64,000 nt of DNA from CAYVZU01 sp964455935 (GTDB taxonomy: Bacteria; Fibrobacterota; CAYVZU01). The stretch lies in contig CAYVZU010000003.1 in NCBI GenBank assembly GCA_964455935.1, positions 21,508-85,507 on the forward strand, read 5' to 3'. The notes beneath the pieces were generated by a model. It saw only the letters and a program-made list of their open reading frames with translations, was not told the origin of the DNA and did no database searches. How positions within the stretch are numbered: the first letter of the stretch is position 1; the number at the start of each line of letters is the position of its first letter. The translations under genes were made by a program, and so were the position numbers. This document shows, one piece after another, positions 18,011-26,218 of this stretch.

Positions 18011-18775
18011 ATGCTCCCGGATTTCTATAAAGAACTTTTCCATCTTGAAAAGAATCATTGGTGGTGGATTGCGAGACGAAATCTGATCTGCCACCTAATT
18101 GGAAAACTGGGGATGCAGGGAAAGGGATTGGATGTTGGTTGCGGCGCAGGGCTGAATTTGGCTCTTTTCCCTGACAACGAGAAAGCCATTGGTTTCGATT
18201 TAAATTTGGATGCTTTGAAATATGCTTCGCTGAATATGATTGAGCACAGAAAAGCACCCCTGCTATTTCAAGGACGCATCGAAAGCATGCCATTTCGGGA
18301 AGGAAGCTTCGATTTCGTTACCGCACTGGATATTCTTGAGCATCTGGAAAATGATTTGTTTGCGCTCCGTAAGATGAAGGAAGTTGTAAAAAAGGGCGGC
18401 CTGATCGTCCTTACGGTTCCGGCACACCAATGGATGTGGGGGAATGTTGACCGCATTGGTTTCCACAAAAGGCGGTACAGCGCCAAGGCATTTCGAAAAC
18501 TCATTGCGGAAAGCGGAATGAAGAGCATTAATCTGTTCGGTTTTAATTCGGCCCTCTTTTTCCCGATATCACTTGTTCGGCTTTTCCATAGAGCGACCGA
18601 CAAGCTGTTGGGGCCGGGCCAACAAGATCTATCGCGGAACGATTTTCGTTTTGCTGTCCCAAAGCCATTTCTCCGTTTGCTTCATACGCTGTTTATTTTG
18701 GAATTCAGGTATTTGACACCTTTCTGGCCGTTTGCGTGGGGTGTTTCTTTTTGTGCGGTGCTAAGGAATGAATAA
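18011..18775 (+). CDS. Class I SAM-dependent methyltransferase
   Basis: A 254-residue protein opening with YKELFHLEKNHWWWIARRNL, a signature seen in methyltransferases of polysaccharide and lipid-linked clusters. Motif I is GLDVGCGAGLNLALF, an acidic residue binding the SAM ribose lies in GFDLNLDAL, and DFVTALDILEHLENDLFALR is motif post-I/II. It could methylate a sugar or lipid intermediate. The stop overlaps the acyltransferase start by 8 bp, so the two are coupled. It follows the IS5-like element by about 20 bp, so its expression may now depend on IS-borne read-through. Confidence 0.88.
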   Translation: MLPDFYKELFHLEKNHWWWIARRNLICHLIGKLGMQGKGLDVGCGAGLNLALFPDNEKAIGFDLNLDALKYASLNMIEHRKAPLLFQGRIESMPFREGSFDFVTALDILEHLENDLFALRKMKEVVKKGGLIVLTVPAHQWMWGNVDRIGFHKRRYSAKAFRKLIAESGMKSINLFGFNSALFFPISLVRLFHRATDKLLGPGQQDLSRNDFRFAVPKPFLRLLHTLFILEFRYLTPFWPFAWGVSFCAVLRNE

Positions 18776-19457
18776 ACGAGGCGAAATGCTGGTACGAAAA
18801 TACGGCCGCAACTTGTGGCACTATATGACCTTTCATGCCTTCTGGTGTCTGCTAAAGAACATTCCTTCACCAATTGGATTTCTCCTGCGAAGCTTTTTTC
18901 TGAACCTATGTCAAAGCGCGAACGGCTTCGTGGGAACCGAAACTCGTGTCGATCTGCGGAATATCCGAAGCATCTCCCTCGCCAACAATTGCTTTATCGA
19001 AAGCCTGGCCGAGATCAACGGAATGAATGGCCTGATAAAGATTGGGGAGCGCGCCTATGTTGGCCGAGGCACTATTATCAATTGCTATGATTATCTTAAT
19101 CGGGGTAAAGCGGCCATTTCTATTGGGGCGAGGTTTTACTGCGGGGAATACTGCAATATCCGGGGGCAGGGACCGGTGCATATCGGCGATGATGTACTGC
19201 TTTCGCCGTATGTGGGAATATTTCCTGTGGACCATGGTTTTGCCGATCCCTTGCGGCCCAAAAACCAACAGGAGATCAAGGCCACCGGTATACGCATTGG
19301 AAATGATGTATGGATCGGCGCCCATTCAACGGTTGTGGATGGGGTGGAAATAGGAGATGGCGCCATCATCGGTGCCGGGTCAGTGGTGCGGGGAAAACTT
19401 GAGCCTCATTGTCTATATGCGGGGGTTCCGGCGCGGCTTGTACGGACTCTGCAATAG
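18768..19457 (+). CDS. Left-handed beta-helix (hexapeptide) acyltransferase
   Basis: A 229-residue protein. From about residue 75 it shows imperfect hexapeptide repeats (IKIGERAYVGRGTIINCYDY, ISIGARFYCGEYCNIRGQG, VHIGDDVLLSPYVGIFPVDH, IRIGNDVWIGAHSTVVDGVE, IGDGAIIGAGSVVRG), ending in the common LYAGVPARLVRTL. His in PVDHGF is the probable catalytic base, as in WcaF/maltose acetyltransferase relatives. It likely adds an acetyl group from acetyl-CoA to a glycan sugar. It overlaps the upstream methyltransferase gene by 8 bp. Its substrate is unknown. Confidence 0.92.
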   Translation: MNKRGEMLVRKYGRNLWHYMTFHAFWCLLKNIPSPIGFLLRSFFLNLCQSANGFVGTETRVDLRNIRSISLANNCFIESLAEINGMNGLIKIGERAYVGRGTIINCYDYLNRGKAAISIGARFYCGEYCNIRGQGPVHIGDDVLLSPYVGIFPVDHGFADPLRPKNQQEIKATGIRIGNDVWIGAHSTVVDGVEIGDGAIIGAGSVVRGKLEPHCLYAGVPARLVRTLQ

Positions 19458-19606
19458 TTCGATTTGCCTCTCTGGTCAGCCGGAGCTTTATATATTCAGA
19501 AAAGGGCAACCTTGGGGAGTGAAAAGGGCATCTGCCTGCATTAAGGGGAGCTTGAGATATTTCCTCCGATTGATTAGAAATGGACGATAGGGAAGGATAG
19601 CCACTA

Positions 19607-21484
19607 ATGTGCGGCATTGCCGGAATTCTGCGTCTCGACGGCCAACGCGCGGATATTCAGGAATTATTGACAATGCGGGCCACGCTGAACCACCGTGGAC
19701 CGGATGGCGAGGGGCTATGGCAAGCGCATAACGCCACAACTTCGGTAGCTTTTGGACATACCCGTTTGGCCATTATTGACCTGAGCGAAACCGGAAAGCA
19801 GCCCATGGTTAGCTCAGACGAAAAGTATTGCATCACTTATAACGGGGAGATCTACAATTACATGGAACTCCGGAAGGAGCTGAAAGCGCTCGGGCATGAA
19901 TTTGTCGGTCATAGCGACACTGAGGTACTCCTGGCAGCGTTTCGCCAGTGGGGAGAAGGATGCTTGTTGCGTTTGAATGGCATGTTCGCGTTTGCCATTT
20001 GGGATGTTGCACGAAACGCCCTGTTTTGTGCTAGAGATCGTTTGGGCATCAAGCCTTTTTATTATTCCCATTTTGGCAAGGTGTTTCGTTTCGCCTCTGA
20101 AGCAAAAGCGCTGCGGAAGGTTGCCGGCATCTCCCACGCTCCTGATTCAACCACTGTCTACGATTACCTCAGCCTGGGATTAATGCATCACGATGAACGC
20201 TCTTTCTTTTCAGGTATTCACCAATTGCCAGCGGGGTGCAGCCTTTGGGTGAGTTGTTCCGGTCCTTCACCGATGCGCTATTGGCAGCTTTCGGAGTCCG
20301 CTGCGGGACAGAGTGCCTTGGCTGTAGAAGAATTGGAATACCTGCTGAATGACGCAGTACGCCTGTGCTTGAGAAGCGACGTGCCGGTTGGGGTATTGCT
20401 GTCCGGTGGTCTGGATTCCTCCTCCGTTGCGGCGCTCGCTGCCAGACACCACCCTGGACGCTTGCAGGCTTTTTCGCTTGCCTATGATGATGCAGCGTCT
20501 GACGAGTCGAGTTACGCCGCAGCGGCAGCGAAGCGCTGTGGTGCCGAGCTCCATCTGCTTAAGCCGAAAGGCCACGGTTTATGGAAAGAGTTGGATGCCC
20601 TGATTGCCGCCCAGGATGCTCCCACCCATGCTCCTGAGGTATATGCCAATTGGTGCATGATGCGTGCTGTTGCAGGCCGAGGTATGAAAGTATTGTTGTC
20701 CGGCCAGGGTGGTGACGAGTTGTTCGGCGGCTACAATTGGTATGCCAAGCACTTATTCGTGTCGCTGCTTCACCAAGCACGTATGCTCGAACTGGCTCGC
20801 GAGTTAAGAGATCTGCCCGTCTTCTTTCCTAACAACATGACAAGGAGCCGTTCTGTCCTTTTGGCCTCCATGGGGCACGCCATGCTTCCCATCAGAGCCA
20901 AATTGATGCTTAAGCCTGAATTGCGGGGGATGCGCGACCTGTTGCGTGGTGAGTTTCGGAAACGCATGGTCGAAAGAGACATGCCCAATTTAAGGATGCT
21001 CGACCCCGGCCGTTTGGAGGAAAAGACCCAAAACGACCTGTTGTATTGCAATGTGCCCCAGTTTCTGCATTATGAAGATTCCAATGCAATGGCCTTTGGC
21101 ATAGAGGAACGTGTGCCATTGCTGGATCACCGCTTGGTCGAGTGGGCGCACAAATTGGCCGTCCATTGGAAGATTCACGGTGGGATGACAAAGTACCCCC
21201 TTCGGCAAGTCATGAGAAAACTGTTGCCTGAAAAAATCACCGAACGTAGGGACAAAATGGGCTTGTCCGCCCCACGTGAAATGTGGCTGCGTGAGGAACT
21301 GCGATCAGAGATAGAGTCCATGTTCAAGGGAAATTGTCGGATTTACCAGGAGTGGATCGACCGTAGAAAATTCCTTACGGAACTGGACCGCTATATGAAT
21401 AAAGAAAAAACACATCTGTCGCGCTTGCTATGGAGATGCATAAATCTGNNNNNNNNNNAGAAATGGTTGTTACTCTACGGATAA
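19607..21484 (+). CDS. asnB: Asparagine synthetase B, glutamine-hydrolysing (copy 1; contains assembly gap)
   Basis: The protein starts MCGIAGILRLDGQ, so Cys2 is the glutaminase nucleophile, with LNHRGPDGEG and ITYNGEIYNYMELRKEL completing the N-terminal amidotransferase domain. The synthetase domain has the PP-loop VLLSGGLDSSSVAALA (about residues 263-278) and LLSGQGGDELFGGY. Members near glycan genes often amidate uronic acids or other carboxylates rather than make asparagine, so a decorating role is plausible. A run of 10 N covers residues about 615-618, so the last few codons and the frame after it depend on the true gap length. Confidence 0.9.
   Translation: MCGIAGILRLDGQRADIQELLTMRATLNHRGPDGEGLWQAHNATTSVAFGHTRLAIIDLSETGKQPMVSSDEKYCITYNGEIYNYMELRKELKALGHEFVGHSDTEVLLAAFRQWGEGCLLRLNGMFAFAIWDVARNALFCARDRLGIKPFYYSHFGKVFRFASEAKALRKVAGISHAPDSTTVYDYLSLGLMHHDERSFFSGIHQLPAGCSLWVSCSGPSPMRYWQLSESAAGQSALAVEELEYLLNDAVRLCLRSDVPVGVLLSGGLDSSSVAALAARHHPGRLQAFSLAYDDAASDESSYAAAAAKRCGAELHLLKPKGHGLWKELDALIAAQDAPTHAPEVYANWCMMRAVAGRGMKVLLSGQGGDELFGGYNWYAKHLFVSLLHQARMLELARELRDLPVFFPNNMTRSRSVLLASMGHAMLPIRAKLMLKPELRGMRDLLRGEFRKRMVERDMPNLRMLDPGRLEEKTQNDLLYCNVPQFLHYEDSNAMAFGIEERVPLLDHRLVEWAHKLAVHWKIHGGMTKYPLRQVMRKLLPEKITERRDKMGLSAPREMWLREELRSEIESMFKGNCRIYQEWIDRRKFLTELDRYMNKEKTHLSRLLWRCINLXXXXKWLLLYG
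21450..21459. other. Assembly gap (10 N)
   Basis: Ten N lie within the 3' end of the first asnB gene. The true number of missing bases is unknown; the frame after the gap happens to give a plausible short ending KWLLLYG, but larger missing sequence cannot be excluded. Confidence 0.99.
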
Positions 21485-21494
21485 GGGGCTTCGT

Positions 21495-22700
21495 ATGAGA
21501 ATTCTGCATTTCAGTCACTGCAACCTGGGCAGCACCGAGGCTTCGACAGCACACGTTATGGAATTTGCCGAACGACTGGCCAGGCGGGGGCACTGCGTGC
21601 GGGTCGTCACTCCCAGGAAGGGAAAGCATTATGCGAATCCGACTTCCTGCGAGATGCACTATTTTCCCATTTTGCATTTGAAGGGGCTACGGCAGATTTC
21701 CGCCGTGCTGTCCGGATTTATTACATTGATATGGCTAAAGTTGCGCTGGCGGCCGGATTGTCTCTATATACGCCGTCTGCCGCTTGACCCCTTGCCAGGT
21801 GCGTTTGCCTGGTTGACCCGTACGCCCCTGATCACTGAAACGAACGGACAGGTGGAGATTTGTGAATATGAAGTTCCTATGCATGTCTTATGGTTGCGTT
21901 TCTGGTACCCACTGTTGCTGACTTTCGAACGTGTTTTGTTTGCGAACTCTTTTGCGGTAACCGCCGACGGTCAACAGCGCCTGGAAACCTTCCGGCGTCG
22001 ATATCCAGCTTGGACAGGGCGGTTTCACCGGGTGCTTTCGGGAGGTATCGATCTCGATCGCTTCCGCAAGGTGGACAAGATCCAAGCCAGACAGGAATTG
22101 GGCTTGCCGCTCGATCGGAAAATCCTGATTTGGGTCGGTACGATCTTTGCGTGGAGCGGTTTGGAAGTGCTTCTTGATGCTGCCGAGCATATTATTAGGA
22201 TGCGAGCGGATGTGGATATCCTCATTGTCGGTGACGGATCGGAACGCAAACGCTTTATGCGAATTGCCGCAGAAAAGAGTTTGACTCAGAGGGTGCGCTT
22301 CACCGGATATATTCCGACTTCGGACTTGTATCGCTGGCTTTCGGCCAGTGATGTTGCTCTGGCGCCTTACACTCGATTGCGCCTGGATCGTGAAGATTTC
22401 ACCTCCTACAAAATATTTGAATATCTTGCCTGCGGATTGCCTGTTGTCTGTTCCTATGAGAAAGGCAAAAGCAATATTAGCTACGTGCGTGAGTACGATT
22501 TAGGCGCCACGGTACCGCCCGAGGATGTTCATGCCTTTTCCGCGGCGGTGAAGCAGGTGCTGGAGAATGACTTTTATTTCTGCGATGATTTCGTTAAACG
22601 GGCCAGAACAATATTGTGGGAAATCGGTGTCACTTGGGACGGCCTGGTCGATCAGGTAGAAGGGCTCTGTCAGGCAGCAACGGAAAAAAAGATCCATTAG
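21495..22700 (+). CDS. Glycosyltransferase family 4 (GT-B)
   Basis: A 401-residue GT4 enzyme beginning MRILHFSHCNLGSTEASTAH. The donor domain has RVLSGGIDLDRFRK, ILIWVGTIFAWSGLEVLLDA, DILIVGDGSERKRF and DREDFTSYKIFEYLACGLPVV, where the two Glu sit in a slightly expanded version of the EX7E motif (as in YKIFEY GT4 enzymes). It lies 10 bp after asnB copy 1 and probably shares its transcript. It likely adds a sugar to the island's glycan; specificity is unknown. Confidence 0.9.
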   Translation: MRILHFSHCNLGSTEASTAHVMEFAERLARRGHCVRVVTPRKGKHYANPTSCEMHYFPILHLKGLRQISAVLSGFITLIWLKLRWRPDCLYIRRLPLDPLPGAFAWLTRTPLITETNGQVEICEYEVPMHVLWLRFWYPLLLTFERVLFANSFAVTADGQQRLETFRRRYPAWTGRFHRVLSGGIDLDRFRKVDKIQARQELGLPLDRKILIWVGTIFAWSGLEVLLDAAEHIIRMRADVDILIVGDGSERKRFMRIAAEKSLTQRVRFTGYIPTSDLYRWLSASDVALAPYTRLRLDREDFTSYKIFEYLACGLPVVCSYEKGKSNISYVREYDLGATVPPEDVHAFSAAVKQVLENDFYFCDDFVKRARTILWEIGVTWDGLVDQVEGLCQAATEKKIH

Positions 22701-22744
22701 CCACCCGGTCCGAGGGCTTAGGACAAAAACGGAGGGAACAGGAT

Positions 22745-23413
22745 ATGGCAGATAATTACTACGTGCAGGAACATCTCGAATACACGACCTCGCAAGCGAC
22801 CAGACCTGGCTGGCGCACGCGGTACGAATTTGCGCTCCGATATATTCGGGAAAGCGACACGGTTTTGGATTGCGCCTGCGGATTGGGTGAAAACACACAG
22901 ATGATATCTCAGGGTTGTCGCAAGGTGATCGGAGTTGATATAGACGGTCATTTCATAACGCACAACAAGGCTAAATGGCCCGAAATCGAATACCACTGCT
23001 GCGACGTCACAAAGGCATTGCCATTCGCAGATAATGCTTTTGACGTGGTGGTCTCCATAGAGACACTGGAGCATTTGCCAACTTTAGCATCCGTCGAGAG
23101 TGCATTAAGGAATTTCCATCGGGTTCTCAAGCCTGGAGGGACAATCATCGCAAGCAGCCCAAGCCGGGAAATTTCCGGGACCGTTCCCATTTTTGTTCTG
23201 ACGAAGCTGTGGTTTAGGAGACTTCTGGGATCGTTCGGAAACCAGCAAGCGACTTGGCACGGACACTACCGTCATTGGACGCCCGATGCTTTCTCCCGAC
23301 TATTCAGTGCCAATTTTGATAACATTTCTCTGTTCGGTCAACATCATGATGGAATTAGTAGCAACTTGCGTCAAGCCCCCTATCTTTTGGCGGTGGGCAA
23401 GAAGCGGATTTAG
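22745..23413 (+). CDS. Class I SAM-dependent methyltransferase
   Basis: A 222-residue methyltransferase. ATG 22745 follows GGAGG at 22732-22736, which decides this start over longer in-frame options. Motif I is VLDCACGLGENTQMI, the SAM-ribose acidic residue is in VIGVDIDGHFI, and FDVVVSIETLEHL is the post-I block, as in Methyltransf_11 proteins. FHRVLKPGGTIIASSPSRE follows. In a glycan island with a Wzt that carries a substrate-binding tail, a methyltransferase that caps the chain is an attractive but unproven role. Confidence 0.88.
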   Translation: MADNYYVQEHLEYTTSQATRPGWRTRYEFALRYIRESDTVLDCACGLGENTQMISQGCRKVIGVDIDGHFITHNKAKWPEIEYHCCDVTKALPFADNAFDVVVSIETLEHLPTLASVESALRNFHRVLKPGGTIIASSPSREISGTVPIFVLTKLWFRRLLGSFGNQQATWHGHYRHWTPDAFSRLFSANFDNISLFGQHHDGISSNLRQAPYLLAVGKKRI

Positions 23414-23585
23414 AAGGATTGGGATGTGCCATGTTGCCGTCGGAGCTGTATCCATTGCGGTCCTCCTTTTCTGTGAAGCGTTCCGATTGGGGTTTGGGGC
23501 CGGCGGATGCAATAAATGCTGAGCAAACGCAAATGAAAAAGCTTGCTGAGAAAACCATGGTGGTCATTCCCGGGCTGGTGAAGTA

Positions 23586-25505
23586 ATGTGCGGAATTTGC
23601 GGCTTTGCGGTGGCGCGAGAGCGGATCAGCGAATCGGAAGCAAAAGAAGCTCTGGCAAGGATGACTGCCCAGCTTAGGCATCGTGGGCCGGACCAGGACG
23701 GGCTCTCTCTGTTCCCCTGCGGGGATCTCCTTGTGGGCTTGGGGCATCGCAGGCTTTCCATTATTGACCTTTCCGAACGCGGCCGGCAACCCATGCTAAA
23801 CGAAACCGGTGAAGTGCAGATTGTTTTTAATGGGGAAATCTATAACTTTCGTGACCTGCGGCCCGCGCTGGAGAGAAGAGGGCACAGGTTCAGTTCAAAT
23901 ACGGATACAGAGGCAATTCTACACCAATTTGAAGAAGAAGGTGTTGATTGTGTCAACCACCTAACGGGAATGTTCGCTTTTGCTATCTGGGATTCTCGAC
24001 GGCAGGCACTCGCGTTGGCTCGGGACCGGGTGGGAATCAAGCCGCTCTTCTACGCTCGCTTTGGGGGAGGTATCATTTTCTCCTCCGAAATCAAATCAAT
24101 GTTCCAGTTTCCGGGCTTTGCTCGACATCTTCGGCCTGAAGCGGTGCAAGAATATCTGACATTTGGCTATGTGCCGGCTCCCGAAACCATTTTCGCTGGA
24201 ATCCGGAGTCTGGAACCGGGAATGCGGTTGGTGTGGACACCCCAGGGAAGCCGAATCGAACGCTATTGGCGACCCGACCAGGGCCGGTCAGTTACGGGAA
24301 CGACAGAGCAGTTGACCGACGAACTGGACCAGCGGCTAAACGAGGCTGTTCAATCCCACTTGGTCGCCGATGTTGAGGTCGGCGCGTTTTTGTCGGGCGG
24401 CCTGGATTCAAGCTTGGTCGCTGCAATCGCGGCGCGCAAGCTGTCGCGCCCCATTCGCGCATTCACAATCGGCTTTGGCGGGGGCGGGGATGAACGTGAG
24501 TTTGCCCGGGCCGCCTCGGCCAGTTTTCCCTGTATTCACAAACTCGAAATGGCCGAGCCGGAGCTGACCAATCAGCTTCCCGGATTCTTATGGCATCTGG
24601 AACAGCCTCTCTTTGACAACTCGGTATTGCCTACGTTTTTGGTGTCCGCATTGGCTGCGCGCGAATGCAAAGTTGTCCTTTCCGGAGACGGGGGAGATGA
24701 GGCATTTGCCGGATATTCGTGGACGCGGGCAGCGGCGAGCATTCCGGGACTTGGCCTGCGCGGCTTGCCGCAATCCTGGAAGTGGATGTATCGCAAAGGA
24801 ATTCCCGGTCTTGTTCAGCGGGGGCTATACGATCTTTCACATGGACGGGCTCAACGTTATCTTCGCAGAATGCTCGTTTCTTCGGGCCTGCGGACCTGGC
24901 TGCTTAAACCGGAGTTCAGCAAGCCGATGGAGGGATACGATCCTGCCGGGTGTTTCCTCAAACGAATGGAGGCCTTTGCGGTTCGCGATCAGCGAGAGCG
25001 CCTTCCGCTTGCGGACCTGGCCTATTTGAGTGATGATATTCTTTTTAAAGTGGACCGAATGAGCATGGCTCATTCCTTGGAAGTTAGGGTGCCGTTGCTC
25101 GATCATCAACTGCTGGAATGGGCGCTTGCATTGCCTTGGGAAATGCGAATGCGTCTTGGCCAAGGCAAAATTCTGCTCCGCGAAGTTGCCAAACGATACT
25201 TGCCCGATTTGGTGACCCGGCCCCGCAAGCAAGGCTTCACGGTTCCGGTGGGCCGCTGGTTACAGGGCAGCCTTGGCAATCAGGTTTGCGCACTCCTTAG
25301 CTCGTCTTCATTCACCGGCCGCAAGATGATTCGACCTGACCGAGCCCTGGCATTGCTGGATTTGCACCGTTCCGGGCGGTTTGAACTGGGCCACCGCATC
25401 TGGTCTCTGGCGGTTCTTGAGGTATGGTGCCGAATATGGCTCGACGGGCAGTCGCATCAACAAAGCTTCGAATCGATGCTGAAAGAGACGGGAGACTGGA
25501 AATGA
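23586..25505 (+). CDS. asnB: Asparagine synthetase B, glutamine-hydrolysing (copy 2)
   Basis: A complete 639-residue enzyme. MCGICGFAVARE gives the Cys2 nucleophile, and QLRHRGPDQDGLSLF plus IVFNGEIYNFRDLRP define the glutaminase domain. The synthetase domain has AFLSGGLDSSLVAAIAARK (about residues 266-284) and VVLSGDGGDEAFAGYSW. It differs clearly from copy 1, so the two are not a recent duplication. In such islands these enzymes are candidates for amidating sugar acids. The stop overlaps the start of the DUF559 gene (ATGA at 25502-25505). Confidence 0.93.
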   Translation: MCGICGFAVARERISESEAKEALARMTAQLRHRGPDQDGLSLFPCGDLLVGLGHRRLSIIDLSERGRQPMLNETGEVQIVFNGEIYNFRDLRPALERRGHRFSSNTDTEAILHQFEEEGVDCVNHLTGMFAFAIWDSRRQALALARDRVGIKPLFYARFGGGIIFSSEIKSMFQFPGFARHLRPEAVQEYLTFGYVPAPETIFAGIRSLEPGMRLVWTPQGSRIERYWRPDQGRSVTGTTEQLTDELDQRLNEAVQSHLVADVEVGAFLSGGLDSSLVAAIAARKLSRPIRAFTIGFGGGGDEREFARAASASFPCIHKLEMAEPELTNQLPGFLWHLEQPLFDNSVLPTFLVSALAARECKVVLSGDGGDEAFAGYSWTRAAASIPGLGLRGLPQSWKWMYRKGIPGLVQRGLYDLSHGRAQRYLRRMLVSSGLRTWLLKPEFSKPMEGYDPAGCFLKRMEAFAVRDQRERLPLADLAYLSDDILFKVDRMSMAHSLEVRVPLLDHQLLEWALALPWEMRMRLGQGKILLREVAKRYLPDLVTRPRKQGFTVPVGRWLQGSLGNQVCALLSSSSFTGRKMIRPDRALALLDLHRSGRFELGHRIWSLAVLEVWCRIWLDGQSHQQSFESMLKETGDWK

Positions 25506-26167
25506 TTCGCGGCCGGGGAAATAGGAATGTTCCCCTCACCGAGGGGGTGGCCGAAGGCCGGGGGAGCAGAGATGTCCCCCTCACCGAGGGGGTGGCCGAA
25601 GGCCGGGGGAGCAGAGATGTCCCCCTCACCGAGGGGGTGGCCGAAGGCCGGGGGAGGCCCGCTTACCGAAAGCTTTACAATCCGAATCTTCAGCCTATCG
25701 CCAACACCCTTCGCGGGCGCATGACAAAGGCGGAGGCTTGCCTTTGGAAATATGTGTTACGCGCAGGAAGAATGAAGGGGTACACCTTTAACCGGCAGAG
25801 GCCCGTGTTGAGGTATGTCGCGGATTTCATGTGTAAGCCGCTAAATTTAATTATAGAACTGGATGGGACATCACATAACAATTCAAGAACCAGAAGGCAT
25901 GATGCTGTTCGGCAGCGCGAACTCGAGTCTTGTGGATTTTCCGTTTTGAGGTTCGCTGATGGCGAAGTTCTGCACTCGATAGAATCGGTTTGTGGAGCGA
26001 TAGAGCGTGAGATTTTGCGGCTGGAGGCTGCCTCCCCCGGCCTTCGGCCACCCCCTCCGAAGGGGGACACAAGCCCGAGGCAGCGCGGCAAATTGGGAAT
26101 TGAGCAGGCGAAGTATCCACCGTACTCCCCCGGCTTCGGCCCCCTCCAAAGGGGGACACCTGAATAG
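25502..26167 (+). CDS. DUF559 (VSR-like) endonuclease-domain protein with repeat-encoded tails
   Basis: A 221-residue protein. Residues about 60-165 are a DUF559 domain: LRGRMTKAEACLWKYVLR, YTFNRQRPVLRYVADFMC, LNLIIELDGTSHNN and ELESCGFSVLRFADGEVL. Asp in VADF and Glu-Leu-Asp in IELDG match the PD-(D/E)XK active site. DUF559 proteins are fold relatives of Vsr nucleases; their role is not established. The first ~50 residues are encoded by a 45-bp tandem repeat (unit VPLTEGVAEGRGSRD), and the last ~45 by inverted copies of the same sequence, so neither tail looks like evolved protein. It is coupled by ATGA to asnB. Confidence 0.82.
   Translation: MIRGRGNRNVPLTEGVAEGRGSRDVPLTEGVAEGRGSRDVPLTEGVAEGRGRPAYRKLYNPNLQPIANTLRGRMTKAEACLWKYVLRAGRMKGYTFNRQRPVLRYVADFMCKPLNLIIELDGTSHNNSRTRRHDAVRQRELESCGFSVLRFADGEVLHSIESVCGAIEREILRLEAASPGLRPPPPKGDTSPRQRGKLGIEQAKYPPYSPGFGPLQRGTPE
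25529..25655 (+). repeat. 45-bp GC-rich tandem repeat, about 2.8 copies, inside the DUF559 gene
   Basis: Units begin at 25529, 25574 and 25619 and are nearly identical; the core is CTCACCGAGGGGGTGGCCGA. The 45-bp period keeps the reading frame (15 residues per unit). Each unit also contains a short inverted repeat (CCCCCTC...GAGGGGG), so the single strand could fold. Units lie in the opposite orientation to the repeats at 26035-26160. Confidence 0.95.
26035..26160 (-). repeat. Inverted copies of the GC-rich repeat at the 3' end of the DUF559 gene
   Basis: CCCCCGGCCTTCGGCCACCC followed by CCTCCGAAGGGGGAC at 26035-26069 is close to the reverse complement of the 45-bp unit at 25529. A second, more diverged copy lies at 26130-26158 (CCCCCGGCTTCGGCCCCCTC, then CAAAGGGGGAC). 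Together with the 5' units they bracket the nuclease domain as long inverted repeats. Confidence 0.88.
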
Positions 26168-26218
26168 CTATGTGGGCAAAGGCAAGTTGATCGGTATTGG
26201 TCAAAAGGAAGGAGAAGG

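Noticed and set aside
25529..25655. Tandem repeats that could suggest a CRISPR array
   Set aside because: The units abut without variable spacers and lie in a reading frame; there are no cas genes.
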